DNA of 64,000 bases. Origin: Metabacillus arenae. Lineage in GTDB: Bacteria > Bacillota > Bacilli > Bacillales > Bacillaceae. The notes beneath the pieces are model-generated. The model was not told the DNA's origin, did no database searches, and saw only the letters and a program-made list of their open reading frames with translations. The position numbers were made by a program, and so were the translations under genes. Below are positions 8,104-16,648 of the stretch, one piece after another; the stretch's first letter is position 1; each line of letters begins with the position of its first letter. The stretch lies in NCBI RefSeq assembly GCF_014773385.1, contig NZ_JACXAI010000024.1, positions 1 through 64,000 on the forward strand, given 5' to 3'.

Positions 8104-8619
8104 ATGTAATCAACCGAATTAACTAAATTGCATAACGGAATTAAAATGCCTTGGATAGGTCTTGGAGTCTTTCAGATGGAAGGAAAAACTGGGGAAACAA
8201 AAGATGCTGTCCTCTCTGCACTAGAAGTCGGTTATCGAAGTATCGATACAGCAGCATCCTATTACTTTAATGAAGAAGCTGTAGGAGAAGCACTTCAAGA
8301 AACACCTGTCCCAAGACAAGATTTTTTTATTACCACTAAGGTGTGGAACAACGAGCAAGGCTATGAAGAAACTTTAGAGGCTTTTGACAGGAGTATGAAA
8401 AAGTTAGGTCTAGAGTATTTAGATCTTTACCTTATTCATTGGCCTGTACCTAATAAATATAAAGATACATGGCGAGCAATGGAAAAGCTCTATAATGAAG
8501 GGAAAGTTAAAGCAATTGGGGTCAGTAATTTTACTGAGCACCATTTAGATAATTTGCTTCAAGTAGCTCAAATTAAACCGATGGTTAACCAAGTAGAATT
8601 GCATCCCTTCTGTGTTTGA
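8104..8619 (+). pseudogene. aldo/keto reductase, broken at both ends
   Basis: The frame reads [15 protein letters not shown], then the AKR active-site segments [21 protein letters not shown] and [12 protein letters not shown], ending at [10 protein letters not shown]. This is the N-terminal 60% of a roughly 275-residue aldo/keto reductase. The natural ATG (8104, after GGGGAGAAAGAA) is followed directly by TAA as codon 2, a nonsense mutation. After HPFCV the homology stops at a TGA and unrelated sequence follows, so the C-terminal third is deleted. A TTG at 8128 could restart a truncated product, unlikely to be active. It probably once formed an operon with merR (62-nt gap). Confidence 0.85.
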
Positions 8620-8857
8620 AGTTTATTTAGTATGTCCATTTTATTGTAACATGACTTTTTTAACTTTTTTAGTCCTACCTATTGACCTTCTATTAGCTGG
8701 TATTCAGGATTAAATGTACAGCCATAATACATTAAAACTATCTTCCTTAATCGGGTGTTTTTCTATAATATGAAAAGCGTCTTTCTTTACATTAAAAGCT
8801 TTTTTGTGGAATTAAAGGTGATAATTCCAAGTAAATTGGCACTTTATAAAAAAATAT

Positions 8858-9555
8858 ATGCCCAAAACGGGATATGTACTGGAAAATGGTGCCGGACCAG
8901 GAAAATACTCAATGGAGCTTGCTAAAGAAGGTTATAAGGTAACACTAACCATTACGCCAAAATTAGTGGAAATTGCAGAAAATAAGGCAAAAGAACTTGA
9001 TTTAATAGGACAATTTAATGGTTTTTATTCAGCTGATGCTAGAGAAATTAATGCTTAAAGATGAACAATTCGACGTATCATTAATGCTTGGCCCAATGTA
9101 TCACTTACAGGAAGAAAATGATCGAATTAAGGCGGTTCAAGTGTTAAAAAGAGTGACCAAAAAGAATGGGCTTGTTTTTGTAGCATTAATGCCAAGAATT
9201 AGACATATATTTTCATCACTTTTATCACCAGAGAATTGGAAACCAAACGATAATAATAGATACTATATTAGAATTTTCTCAATCTGGTTGCTTTAACCAC
9301 GCCGATGAAGGACGTTTTACAGGTGCATATTATTTTAATATTGAAGATATTAAGCCTTTTATGGAAGCTCAAGGATTTAAAAGCTTGGAATTAATAGGTT
9401 CAAATGTAGGAGCAATTTTAAACAATGATAGTTAGAATTACTGAAGAGACAAAGGTGAACTAGAGGTTAAGAAAATAATAGACTTAATTAAGGAAAAGGC
9501 AACAGATCCCTATATTCTAAAAATTTCATCTCACTTACTTTATATAGGTAGATAA
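8858..9555 (+). pseudogene. class I SAM-dependent methyltransferase, multiply broken
   Basis: Three frames are needed to read the protein. Frame 1 gives GAGPGKYSMELAKEGYKV (SAM-binding motif I); the next frame from about 9046 gives DEQFDVSLMLGPMYHLQEE; a third from about 9260 gives ADEGRFTGAYYFNIEDIKPF and later DPYILKISSHLLYIGR. In the last frame TAG at 9433 and TGA at 9442 stand where Trp codons are expected. About 35 N-terminal residues are also missing. This is an old pseudogene of the YcgJ-like methyltransferase group. Confidence 0.85.
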
Positions 9556-9568
9556 AAGGATTAAAAAG

Positions 9569-9985
9569 TTGATAAAAATAAGAGAAGCTAAGTTAAACGA
9601 TCAGCTACAAGTGCTGAATGTGTTAAATATGGTTACGTTACGTTTACAAAAAAATGGTATTAACCAATGGGACTATCCATGGGATGAGAATAAAATGGTA
9701 AGCGAAATAAAGAATTACAATGCTCGTATATATTATTTTTTGACACAGAAATAATAGGTGCTTTTTGCATAAAAGAAATCGATTGCTTTAGCAATTGATT
9801 CTAAAAGTAAATACTTGTGTTAGATTGCCATTCTACCTGAATACCAAGGGAATAATATCGGTTCAGTAATAACGGAATTTGCTGGAAATGAAAAGTTAAA
9901 AGATTTTTATTTGAAAAATGGCTTTGAGTATCTAGGTGATTTACCGAAAGAAGATTATTTCATTAGTATTTTTAAATCCAACTAA
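9569..9985 (+). pseudogene. GNAT-family N-acetyltransferase, frameshifted
   Basis: It starts as an intact-looking GNAT N-terminus (MIKIREAKLNDQLQVLN, then NGINQWDYPWDENK). The frame is lost after residue 55. Family features reappear in other frames: LPEYQGNNIGSVI (the acetyl-CoA loop region, about 9830-9870) and the C-terminal LKDFYLKNGFEYLGDLP ending at 9985. At least two frameshifts and internal stops separate the pieces. Confidence 0.8.
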
Positions 9986-10007
9986 TGCAATTTATATTAT
10001 TCAACAA

Positions 10008-10058
10008 TCGGGCGCTATCCTTGAACAAGGATAAGCGCCATTTTCCATTTTAGGGCCA
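10008..10058 (+). repeat. dispersed repeat with hairpin (copy A)
   Basis: GGCGCT-ATCCTT-GAAC-AAGGAT-A-AGCGCC forms a near-perfect hairpin followed by a T-rich stretch and TTTAGGGCCA. The same elements (ATCCTxGAACAAGGATAAG, then TTxAGGGCCA) recur at 14074-14128. The GGGCCATTTAATTG part recurs at 97-110, and CAATCGGGCGC recurs near 12923. It may work as a terminator here. Confidence 0.65.
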
Positions 10059-10321
10059 GTTTTTAGAGTAACCCTAATATCGTAGTAGACTAAATACTTT
10101 GCATTAAATAATTTTGTTCATGAATAAAAAATGTTTTTTAAGTAAAGGGGTTATACTTTTTGGTGGGAAATTTATATATTTCTTAACAGTATCATCTAAT
10201 AGCTTTTAATATATGTTAAAGGTGTTTTAGATTATTATGTATAGAGGATCTGATAAATGTATTGATGCCTAGTATTGTATAGGTATTGAGTTACCTGTTT
10301 CCTAGAAATGCAAAAAAATTT

Positions 10322-10367
10322 AAGACAATATGTCTAAATAGGTTGACCTATTTAGACATATTGTCTT
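10322..10367 (-). terminator. 22-bp perfect hairpin that contains the LysR stop codon
   Basis: Arms 10322-10343 and 10346-10367 are perfect reverse complements around 2 nt. On the minus strand the hairpin is followed by AAATTTTTTT, a classic terminator. It encodes the last residues of the LysR protein (DNMSK and the stop). Confidence 0.85.
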
Positions 10368-11259
10368 CTTCTATAGCCATAACCTCCCTTGCTGTTTCTA
10401 TGAAAGATAATATAATCGGTGAAAGCCACTTATCTTTATGCCATGACATCTGTGTATATACATCTAAGTCTGAAATTCTCCAAGGAAGAGCAACAAGTTC
10501 ACCACGTTCAACTTCGACTTCAGTTACTATTTTAGGAAGAAAGGCAATACCGATTCCCGAGATTGCACACTGTTTAATGGCTTCGGCACTTTGAAACTCT
10601 AAAGGAGAAATACTATTAACGTCTCCTTTCTTAAATGATCGGTCAAACATGGTTCGATAGGGACAACCCTTTTCATTAATGAGGAAAACTTCTTCCCGAA
10701 AATCTTCAAGATGTAATATAGTTCGTTTCGCAAGTGAATGATCTGGAGCGACGAAAAAGTGAAAAGTTTCTTCTGCCAATGCTTCCACTGCAAGTCCCGT
10801 TGATTGAATGGGTTCGTCTAGTATAAAGACGACATCTGAGGTACCCTCAAAGAGCGTTTGTTTGAGTTGTTGATTTGGAACGGAGCGAAAGATAAGGCGA
10901 ACTCCCGGATACCGCAAACGGAAAAGTTTAAAGACCTCTGGAAGTCGATAGGCGCAAACAACCTCGTTGGCACTGATCGTTAGAGTACCACTTAGAATTT
11001 CATTGTCATGAACGGAGCTGCGGGCCTCGTCCAATTTGTTTAGAATGTCCTGGACATGAGTTAAAAAACGTTTACCCGCAGTTGTGAGAACGAGCTGCTT
11101 TCCCAAGCGATCAAAGAGACGGACATTAAGCTCTTCCTCCAATGCTTTTATTTGCATCGTGACGTTAGAGGGTACATAGTTTAGTGCTTCAGCAGCTCGA
11201 CTGAAATTTAAAGTTGTTGCAACCGTACGGAATGTATTCAGTTGGCGTAATTCCATCAT
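10348..11259 (-). CDS. LysR-family transcriptional regulator
   Basis: A 303-residue LTTR. The HTH covers residues 1-60 (ELRQLNTFRTVATTLNFSRAAEAL), then a linker helix, and a periplasmic-binding-like effector domain from about residue 90 to 300. The ATG follows GAGGGGG. It is divergent from the MetX-like hydrolase at 11400, its likely target. The spacing (140 bp) suits an LTTR-controlled divergent promoter. Effector unknown. Confidence 0.9.
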   Translation of the reverse strand: MMELRQLNTFRTVATTLNFSRAAEALNYVPSNVTMQIKALEEELNVRLFDRLGKQLVLTTAGKRFLTHVQDILNKLDEARSSVHDNEILSGTLTISANEVVCAYRLPEVFKLFRLRYPGVRLIFRSVPNQQLKQTLFEGTSDVVFILDEPIQSTGLAVEALAEETFHFFVAPDHSLAKRTILHLEDFREEVFLINEKGCPYRTMFDRSFKKGDVNSISPLEFQSAEAIKQCAISGIGIAFLPKIVTEVEVERGELVALPWRISDLDVYTQMSWHKDKWLSPIILSFIETAREVMAIEEDNMSK

Positions 11260-11399
11260 AATTCCCCCTCAAACTTTCAATATTATTGAATACTGTTATT
11301 AAATTTGTTCACTTTTATTGAAAATAACACGGCTTTATACTTAATAACAAGAAATACATCTTAAACGTTTGTGTTTCATTTAGAAAGGAGAGTCAACTC

Positions 11400-12422
11400 A
11401 TGGAAGATTTTGAGATTTATAATTTAGGTGATGTAACATTGCAGTCTGGAGTGACATTACCAAATGCTTTTCTTGCTTACAAGACTTACGGAACATTGAA
11501 TGAAAGGAAAGATAATGTTATCGTTTATCCAACGGCTTTTGGCGACCAGCATGTTAATAATGAATGGTTAATTGGAAAAGGGATGGCACTAGATCCACAG
11601 AAATATTTCATTATTGTCCCCAATCTGTTAGGGAACGGATTATCTTCATCTCCAAGTAATACGCCAGAACCATTCGATAGGGCTAATTTTCCACAGGTAA
11701 CAATCTATGACAACATTCAATTACAGTATCGACTAGTTACCGAAAAATTCGGCATTCAGAAGATTGCTCTTGTAGTTGGATGGTCAATGGGAGGTCTTCA
11801 GTCATTCCAATGGGGGGCGATTTATCCTGATATGGTGGAACGAATTGCTTCCTTCTGTGGAAATGCAAAGACTTGGCCGCAAACGTATGTGGTCCTCGAT
11901 GGACTTAAGGCAGCACTCATGGCCTCAATTGGCTCAGATTCTACTAAGTTAAACCAATTGACTTCTGAAGACATGCGTGCTGTAGGACGTGTCTATGCAG
12001 GATGGGGATTATCGCAGACCTTCTATAAAGAAGAGCTTTTTCGAGAACTGGGATTTGCCTCCCTGGAAGATTTTGCGGTAGGAGTTTGGGAAAATAGTTT
12101 TATGAGAATGGATCCGCACAATGTACTAGCCATGTTATGGACAGGACAACATGCAGATATTAGTGCAAACTCTGTGTATAACGGAGAGTTTGATGGGGCA
12201 CTCAAAAACATAGAAGCGATTACTTATATCATGCCAGGAAGTACAGATCTTTTCTGCACTGCAGATAATAACGAATATGAGGCTAATCTAGTACCTAATA
12301 GTGAATATCATCCTATCAAATCAGTATGGGGCCATTTTGCCGGTCGTGGGATTAACAGTACCGATAATAGATTTATTGATGATAATTTAAAGCGCTTATT
12401 GGCACTTCGTACAAAGAGGTAG
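11400..12422 (+). CDS. alpha/beta hydrolase, MetX (homoserine O-acetyltransferase)-like
   Basis: A 340-residue alpha/beta-hydrolase. The nucleophile elbow is GWSMGG at about residues 127-132, the acid is in STDLFCTADNN and the catalytic His in VWGHFAGRG, the standard MetX-type triad. The N-terminus (LGDVTLQSGVTLPNAFLAYKTYG) matches the MetX/acyltransferase-like subgroup. Bona fide MetX would fit methionine synthesis. An isolated copy next to a LysR regulator may instead be an esterase or C-C hydrolase. The ATG follows AAAGGAGAG. Confidence 0.85.
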   Translation: MEDFEIYNLGDVTLQSGVTLPNAFLAYKTYGTLNERKDNVIVYPTAFGDQHVNNEWLIGKGMALDPQKYFIIVPNLLGNGLSSSPSNTPEPFDRANFPQVTIYDNIQLQYRLVTEKFGIQKIALVVGWSMGGLQSFQWGAIYPDMVERIASFCGNAKTWPQTYVVLDGLKAALMASIGSDSTKLNQLTSEDMRAVGRVYAGWGLSQTFYKEELFRELGFASLEDFAVGVWENSFMRMDPHNVLAMLWTGQHADISANSVYNGEFDGALKNIEAITYIMPGSTDLFCTADNNEYEANLVPNSEYHPIKSVWGHFAGRGINSTDNRFIDDNLKRLLALRTKR

Positions 12423-13032
12423 ATTATTTTGTTAGTTACTAGTGGATAGCTAATCATTCCCATTTCCGATGTGAGCAAAAACCAAAACGATCTAATGTCT
12501 ACTTTGTCTTATAAAATTTGTTGCTTTAAGTCCTTTAAGTTTAACTCAAATGTCTAGTTAGTTTTTTCGAATGTAGAAATTTTTAGTGTAGTATAACGAT
12601 ACTAGCATAACTACAATTAAGAGACGATTAACTCAGGGGTAATCGTCTTTTTTTTTTCCACAATGACCAAAAAGCCATAAAAAATAAAGAAACTGAGTTT
12701 ATAATTTTATGTATGAATAAGTAATTCTTTGTCTTATGGGATTATTACTAAATTTCATACTTTCCTTTTGCTTGGCAGAGTTTATGATAAATTCCCACAA
12801 CTCTTAATAGAGACACTTTGAAAGGTCTTGTAATATTTGTTTGAAAATGTGTGGAATTTTTTATATCTATTTTCTAATTATTGAACAGTACAAATATACT
12901 GTTTAACAGTAAAGTATATTCAGCAATCGGGCGCGTTTATCGAGCAACGCGTCGTGTTAACGGGCAGGATATTGATAAAATAACAAAAAACACCGGTAGT
13001 CGATGTTTTTTGCTGCGGCTATATCAACCGGT
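12423..13032. other. 610-bp intergenic region with a terminator and repeat fragment
   Basis: A Rho-independent terminator lies at 12622-12655 (GACGATTA / TAATCGTC then nine T). CAATCGGGCGC near 12923 belongs to the dispersed repeat also seen at 10010. No convincing coding sequence, tRNA or promoter was found in the rest. Confidence 0.6.
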
Positions 13033-13521
13033 TTAAAGCTTTGTTAGATATTCGTCTAATTGATCAAAGGTTCCGGTATATCCATCCTGAGCCATCTCTT
13101 TTGAATCCTCGAAGGTTTTAATCTCTTCCTCAGTCGGAGATACGGGAATCACAATCATTGTAAGGGTTGTTTTTCCTTCATTCTCGATGAACGTAATGGT
13201 ATTCAGGGTTTCCATAGGCCAATTTTCGTTAAAGGGTGCACGTACAGAGTTACCTTCCTCATCAGAAAAGAAACTAGTGTAAACGATTTTCTCTGGTGCA
13301 ATAATTTCATTGTATACAAATTTAACCCACATTACGTCGCCGTCAGCAGGCTTCTGGCTGTAATGAAAGACACCACCCGTACGGAAATCTGATTTAGAAA
13401 CCTCAAAAGTCCATCCTTTTGGCCCCCACCAGTTCTGTAAATGTTCAGATTCGGTGAATGCCTTAAACACAAGTTCACGTGGAGCATTGAAAGTATGAGT
13501 GATTTTGATTTGAGTTGACAT
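13033..13521 (-). CDS. SRPBCC-family (AHSA1-like) protein
   Basis: A 162-residue START-like protein of the AHSA1 group. It begins TQIKITHTFNAPRELVFKAFTE and contains LQNWWGPKGWTF and the C-terminal GYTGTFDQLDEYL, all family hallmarks. The chosen ATG (13521) lies 6 nt after GGAGG. The frame stays open upstream into the remains of an ArsR gene, so a longer fused protein is possible in principle, but the ribosome site favours this start. ArsR-SRPBCC pairs are common in Bacillus, where the regulator controls the SRPBCC gene. Confidence 0.85.
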   Translation of the reverse strand: MSTQIKITHTFNAPRELVFKAFTESEHLQNWWGPKGWTFEVSKSDFRTGGVFHYSQKPADGDVMWVKFVYNEIIAPEKIVYTSFFSDEEGNSVRAPFNENWPMETLNTITFIENEGKTTLTMIVIPVSPTEEEIKTFEDSKEMAQDGYTGTFDQLDEYLTKL

Positions 13522-13540
13522 TGTGATTCCTCCAATAATT

Positions 13541-13873
13541 CTAGTTATCATTCTTTTTCTCTTTTGCAGATCCTGCAAATAACGATCCAAGTTGTCGAAT
13601 TTTTCTTCCCAAATATTACGGTTTTCTTCCAGCCATAAGTCTAAAGCTTTGAAGGGCTCTGACCTCAGCTTGTATATGCGACGATTCGCTTCAACATAAA
13701 AATCCACTACTCCTGCTTCATACAGTACACGGAGATGTTTAGATGCTTGAGGCTGGTGAATAATGAAGATGATCTGCTATTTCCCCCACTGTTAGTGGGC
13801 CCTTACGAAGTAATTCAACAATCTGTAACCTACTGGGCTCGGCAAGAGCACTTAAGATTGTTGTATAATCCAC
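13541..13873 (-). pseudogene. ArsR-family regulator with two compensating frameshifts
   Basis: From a GTG at 13873 the frame reads LSALAEPSRLQIVELLRKGPLTVGEIAD, the ArsR helix-turn-helix. A one-base insertion near 13758-13766 then shifts it to QPQASKHLRVLYEAGVVDFYVEANRRIY. A second change near 13553-13568, in an A-rich run, hides the expected end: in the neighbouring frame the codons give KKNDN and TAG at 13543-13541, ending 19 nt before the SRPBCC start. Both shifts lie in or next to short repeats, so either recent decay or assembly error is possible. Confidence 0.75.
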
Positions 13874-14073
13874 CTCTTACTTTTCCAACTCCTTTTAATC
13901 AATATTCTTCTTGATTTGAATATACCTAAATAAGAATATTCTTGTCAAGGAATAAATATAACAAATCTTCATCACAAGCTCTTACAGACTTTACTTAGGC
14001 TAACGGATTTTTGTGCAATATCATAGGTAGCTATTTATCTAAAATTATTTTTGCAAGATCTTCAATTAAAGGG

Positions 14074-14128
14074 AGATATCCTGGAACAAGGATAAGTGCT
14101 CATTTTTTATTTAAGGGCCATTTAATTG
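14074..14128 (+). repeat. dispersed repeat with hairpin (copy B)
   Basis: ATCCTGGAACAAGGATAAG followed by a T-rich stretch and TTAAGGGCCATTTAATTG. The hairpin and tail match copy A at 10008-10058, and the last 14 bases match 97-110 exactly. It lies directly before a truncated SDR and may mark the deletion junction. Confidence 0.6.
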
Positions 14129-14190
14129 CATAGAGAAAGAACTTTTGGCAATTGAGAAGACCTTATCAGTCGAACGTGATAAAACTCTGA

Positions 14191-14748
14191 AAAAGAAGCC
14201 CTGAAGATGTTAATAAACTGGTAGATCAGACGGTAAGCGAATTTGGACAGATTGATATTTTAATTAACAATGCAAATATCAACTTTGCTTTTAAGCCTTT
14301 CACGGAAATGAATTGGGAAGAGTTTTCCTATAAGTTAAATAATGAGATGAAAGCCGCTTTCCACTTATGTCAAGAAGTCGTCCCGCTTATGGAGAAACAA
14401 GGCGGCGGAAAAATTGTATTAATCTCAAGCGGATTATCGCGCACCCCTGCCCAAGGTTTTATTGCACATGGAACGGCCAAGGCCGCCCTTTCTACATTTG
14501 CTAAATATTTAGCTCAAGAATCAGGCCCTAAAAATATTGTCACAAACATTGTTTCCCCTAGGCTTGTCTTAACAGACGCAACAAAAGATCAACCTTCAGA
14601 AATGCACGACATGCTAAGAAGCCTAACCCCATTACAGCGCATAGCAAAACCCGAGAATATCGCCGGCGCTATCTTAAGCATGGCAGCTGACTGGAACAAC
14701 CATATCAATGCTTATATTCCGGTTAATGGCGGTATTGATATGAGTTAA
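14191..14748 (+). pseudogene. SDR oxidoreductase lacking its N-terminal cofactor motif
   Basis: The open frame reads VDQTVSEFGQIDILINNA, GGGKIVLISSGLSRTP, then FIAHGTAKAALSTFAKYLA and ends ADWNNHINAYIPVNGGIDMS, clearly the C-terminal 185 residues of a FabG-like SDR. The first roughly 65 residues with TGxxxGxG are missing; a stop at 14188 closes the frame. The catalytic Tyr position of YxxxK is His here (AHGTAK), as in some atypical SDRs. An ATG at 14308 could give a 146-residue fragment. A terminator follows at 14783-14830. Confidence 0.75.
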
Positions 14749-14782
14749 TGATGATTAGAACAAGTTAAATTGAGTCTGATAT

Positions 14783-14830
14783 AAAGAACCTGCTTTCGAA
14801 TGAAACTTTCAAAAAGCAGGCTCTTTTTTA
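14783..14830 (+). terminator. terminator after the truncated SDR
   Basis: CCTGCTTT and AAAGCAGG form the stem around a 15-nt loop, followed by CTCTTTTTTTAA. The 14831-15089 stretch after it has no intact gene; one short frame, LEDLIISRIDHEVFEES, about 14857-14950, looks coding but is a fragment I cannot identify. Confidence 0.8.
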
Positions 14831-15089
14831 ATTTGAAATCAATTGTCTCGCTACTTAGAGGATTTAATAATCAGCAGAATAGATCATGAGGTATTCGAGG
14901 AATCAAGAAGAGATTTAAGACAAACCTTCTTTGTGGTCCATAACTAGACTTAAATTGCATTAATTTTGCATTTCCATCAAATTGAATGCATTCTTCATTT
15001 AGTACTAGAAGATAATGTGTACAACAAAGAAACAAATACAAAGAAAGTCTTCATAAGACCCTAGGTACTTTCCTTTTTCCTATTTCTAT

Positions 15090-15272
15090 TTAACTGATTG
15101 CTTTAATTTTGGATAATTGAATCGAAAACTCCTTTTGCTGTTTATCCTTCAATGTTAATGATTGCTCATAAAGATTAAGATTCCATACTTGACCATCACA
15201 ACTTTTTAATAAACCGTTTTCAAAATAATTAACGGTAATATATCGATTTTTTCTTAATTCTTTCAAGATCAT
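15090..15272 (-). CDS. short YolD-like protein
   Basis: A 60-residue protein. YITVNYFENGLLKSCDG, then LNLYEQSLTLKD and FSIQLSKIKAIS, resembles the C-terminal half of YolD-like proteins, which often sit with Y-family DNA polymerases (UvrX/YqjW). The usual N-terminal half is absent and no polymerase gene is near. AAAGGGG lies about 10 nt before the ATG. It may be a small functional protein or the residue of a longer gene. Confidence 0.55.
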   Translation of the reverse strand: MILKELRKNRYITVNYFENGLLKSCDGQVWNLNLYEQSLTLKDKQQKEFSIQLSKIKAIS

Positions 15273-15525
15273 CAGTTTCAGGCCCCTTTTCTAATTAGAT
15301 ATCTTATATTTATTTTACAACAAAAATAGGTAAGCGTTTACATTTAACTATGAACAGTTTGTGAACTTTCGAACATAAATGATTTCATCTTGATCTACTT
15401 GAGGTTAGGATTCGTACCTCAGTTGATTCATAATTACTATTTTTCCAGGTCTAAATCGGGACTTCCTGAATAGTAGTGGAGTCAACACATGACGATTTTT
15501 GTCGAAAAATCGATATTTCTTAATT

Positions 15526-15598
15526 TTCGAAGAAAAATATGCCGATTTCGAAGATAAATCTCTAAATTCGAAGATAAACCTGCTATTTTCGAAGATAA
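15526..15598. repeat. four phased TTCGAAGA repeats, period about 21 bp
   Basis: TTCGAAGA starts at 15526, 15547, 15567 and 15588; the last three extend to TTCGAAGATAA. The spacing of 20-21 bp is two helical turns. The stretch lies between the YolD-like gene and the end of the PTS operon, with no gene supported around it (15273-15729). Confidence 0.7.
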
Positions 15599-15729
15599 GT
15601 TGGCATCCACTCAATATGTTAGGATTTTCTTGATCTTCTTCTCTTATTTAAAAGCCCAGTACTACAGGTAGCATTTCAATTTAGGCAGTTAATAGTTATT
15701 TCGTAAAGATTACAAACCTTACAAACAAA

Positions 15730-15767
15730 GAAAAGAGAGCTTACTTAAAAAAGCAACTCTCTTTTTC
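15730..15767 (-). terminator. terminator of the PTS/aldolase operon
   Basis: On the minus strand, AAAGAGAGTTGCTT and AAGTAAGCTCTCTTTT form a hairpin ending in T-rich sequence, about 10 nt past the aldolase stop codon. Confidence 0.8.
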
Positions 15768-15775
15768 ACCAATGT

Positions 15776-16630
15776 TTATCTGACTTTATCTGCGCTTTTT
15801 AATTGAATTATCTTTTCGTAAACGATATCTTCGACCTTTTGATTGCAAGGAATTAGTACATTTCTTAGGGAATTTGTAATTTTCGATTTTTCAAATTCTT
15901 GTTTTGCTGTCTCAATCCAGCCGATGTTGATTTCGGTCCCGACATTAACTTTTGCAATGCCGCCAGAGATACACCTTTCTAGATCACTGTAGGCAACTCC
16001 AGTTCCACCGTGCAATACAAGCGGAAGATCAACTTTTTTATGAATGGCTTCAAGAATTTCAAAATTAAGCTTAGCTTTTGATTTGTACTGGCCGTGTGCA
16101 GTTCCAATTGCCACAGCAAGTGCATCTACCCCAGTTTCATCTACAAAGTACTTTGCTTCATCAGGACTTGTGTACATTATTTCTTCAGAAGTGACTGTAA
16201 CACCCTCTTCTGTACCACCGATTGTACCAAGCTCTGCTTCAACAGATACATTTCTAGGGTGGGCGTAGGCAACTACTTTTTTAGTAAGTTCAATGTTTTC
16301 TTCAATAGGCAAATGGGAGCCGTCTACCATTACTGATGTAAATCCCGCGTCGATAGCTTTTTTAATTTCCTCATAGTCTGTTGTATGATCTAAGTGTAAA
16401 GCAACCGGTACCGATGACTTTTCGGCAAGCGTTCTGACCATTGAGACGATAAGCGGCATTGAAATATAGTTTGCAGTTCCAGTCGAAATTTGAATAATGA
16501 TTGGAGACTGGGCTTTTTCTGCTGCAGCTATCATAGCAGGGAGCATCTCCATACAGTGCAGGTTAAAAGACCCTACAGCATAGCCTCCTTTTTTCGCTGT
16601 ATCTACTAAAGCTTTTAAGTCAGTATACAT
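15776..16630 (-). CDS. class II fructose/tagatose-bisphosphate aldolase family protein
   Basis: A 284-residue zinc-dependent aldolase (GatY/KbaY/FbaA family). Seen are GGYAVGSFN near the start, HLDHTTDYEE with the zinc His pair, VDGSHLPIEEN, VEAELGTIGGTEEG, AIGTAHGQYK and LVLHGGTGV, which hold the zinc ligands and phosphate-binding loop. It would split a ketose 1,6-bisphosphate into DHAP and glyceraldehyde 3-phosphate. It is the last gene of the PTS operon, pairing naturally with the PfkA-like kinase. ATG 16630 suits the AAAGGA site better than ATGs at 16642 and 16639, but the choice is uncertain. Confidence 0.88.
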   Translation of the reverse strand: MYTDLKALVDTAKKGGYAVGSFNLHCMEMLPAMIAAAEKAQSPIIIQISTGTANYISMPLIVSMVRTLAEKSSVPVALHLDHTTDYEEIKKAIDAGFTSVMVDGSHLPIEENIELTKKVVAYAHPRNVSVEAELGTIGGTEEGVTVTSEEIMYTSPDEAKYFVDETGVDALAVAIGTAHGQYKSKAKLNFEILEAIHKKVDLPLVLHGGTGVAYSDLERCISGGIAKVNVGTEINIGWIETAKQEFEKSKITNSLRNVLIPCNQKVEDIVYEKIIQLKSADKVR

Positions 16631-16648
16631 TTTTTTCATCATCCTTTC

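Noticed and set aside
10286-10594. 102-codon frame on the plus strand
   Set aside because: It is antisense to the LysR gene, whose HTH and effector domains are clear, and passes through the terminator hairpin.
15526-15598. CRISPR array
   Set aside because: The repeated unit is only 8-11 bp with 10-bp intervals and no cas genes exist in the window; far too short for CRISPR.
15405-15614. 69-codon open frame on the minus strand
   Set aside because: It covers the phased TTCGAAGA repeats, has low-complexity Phe/Ser/Lys/Arg content and no Shine-Dalgarno.
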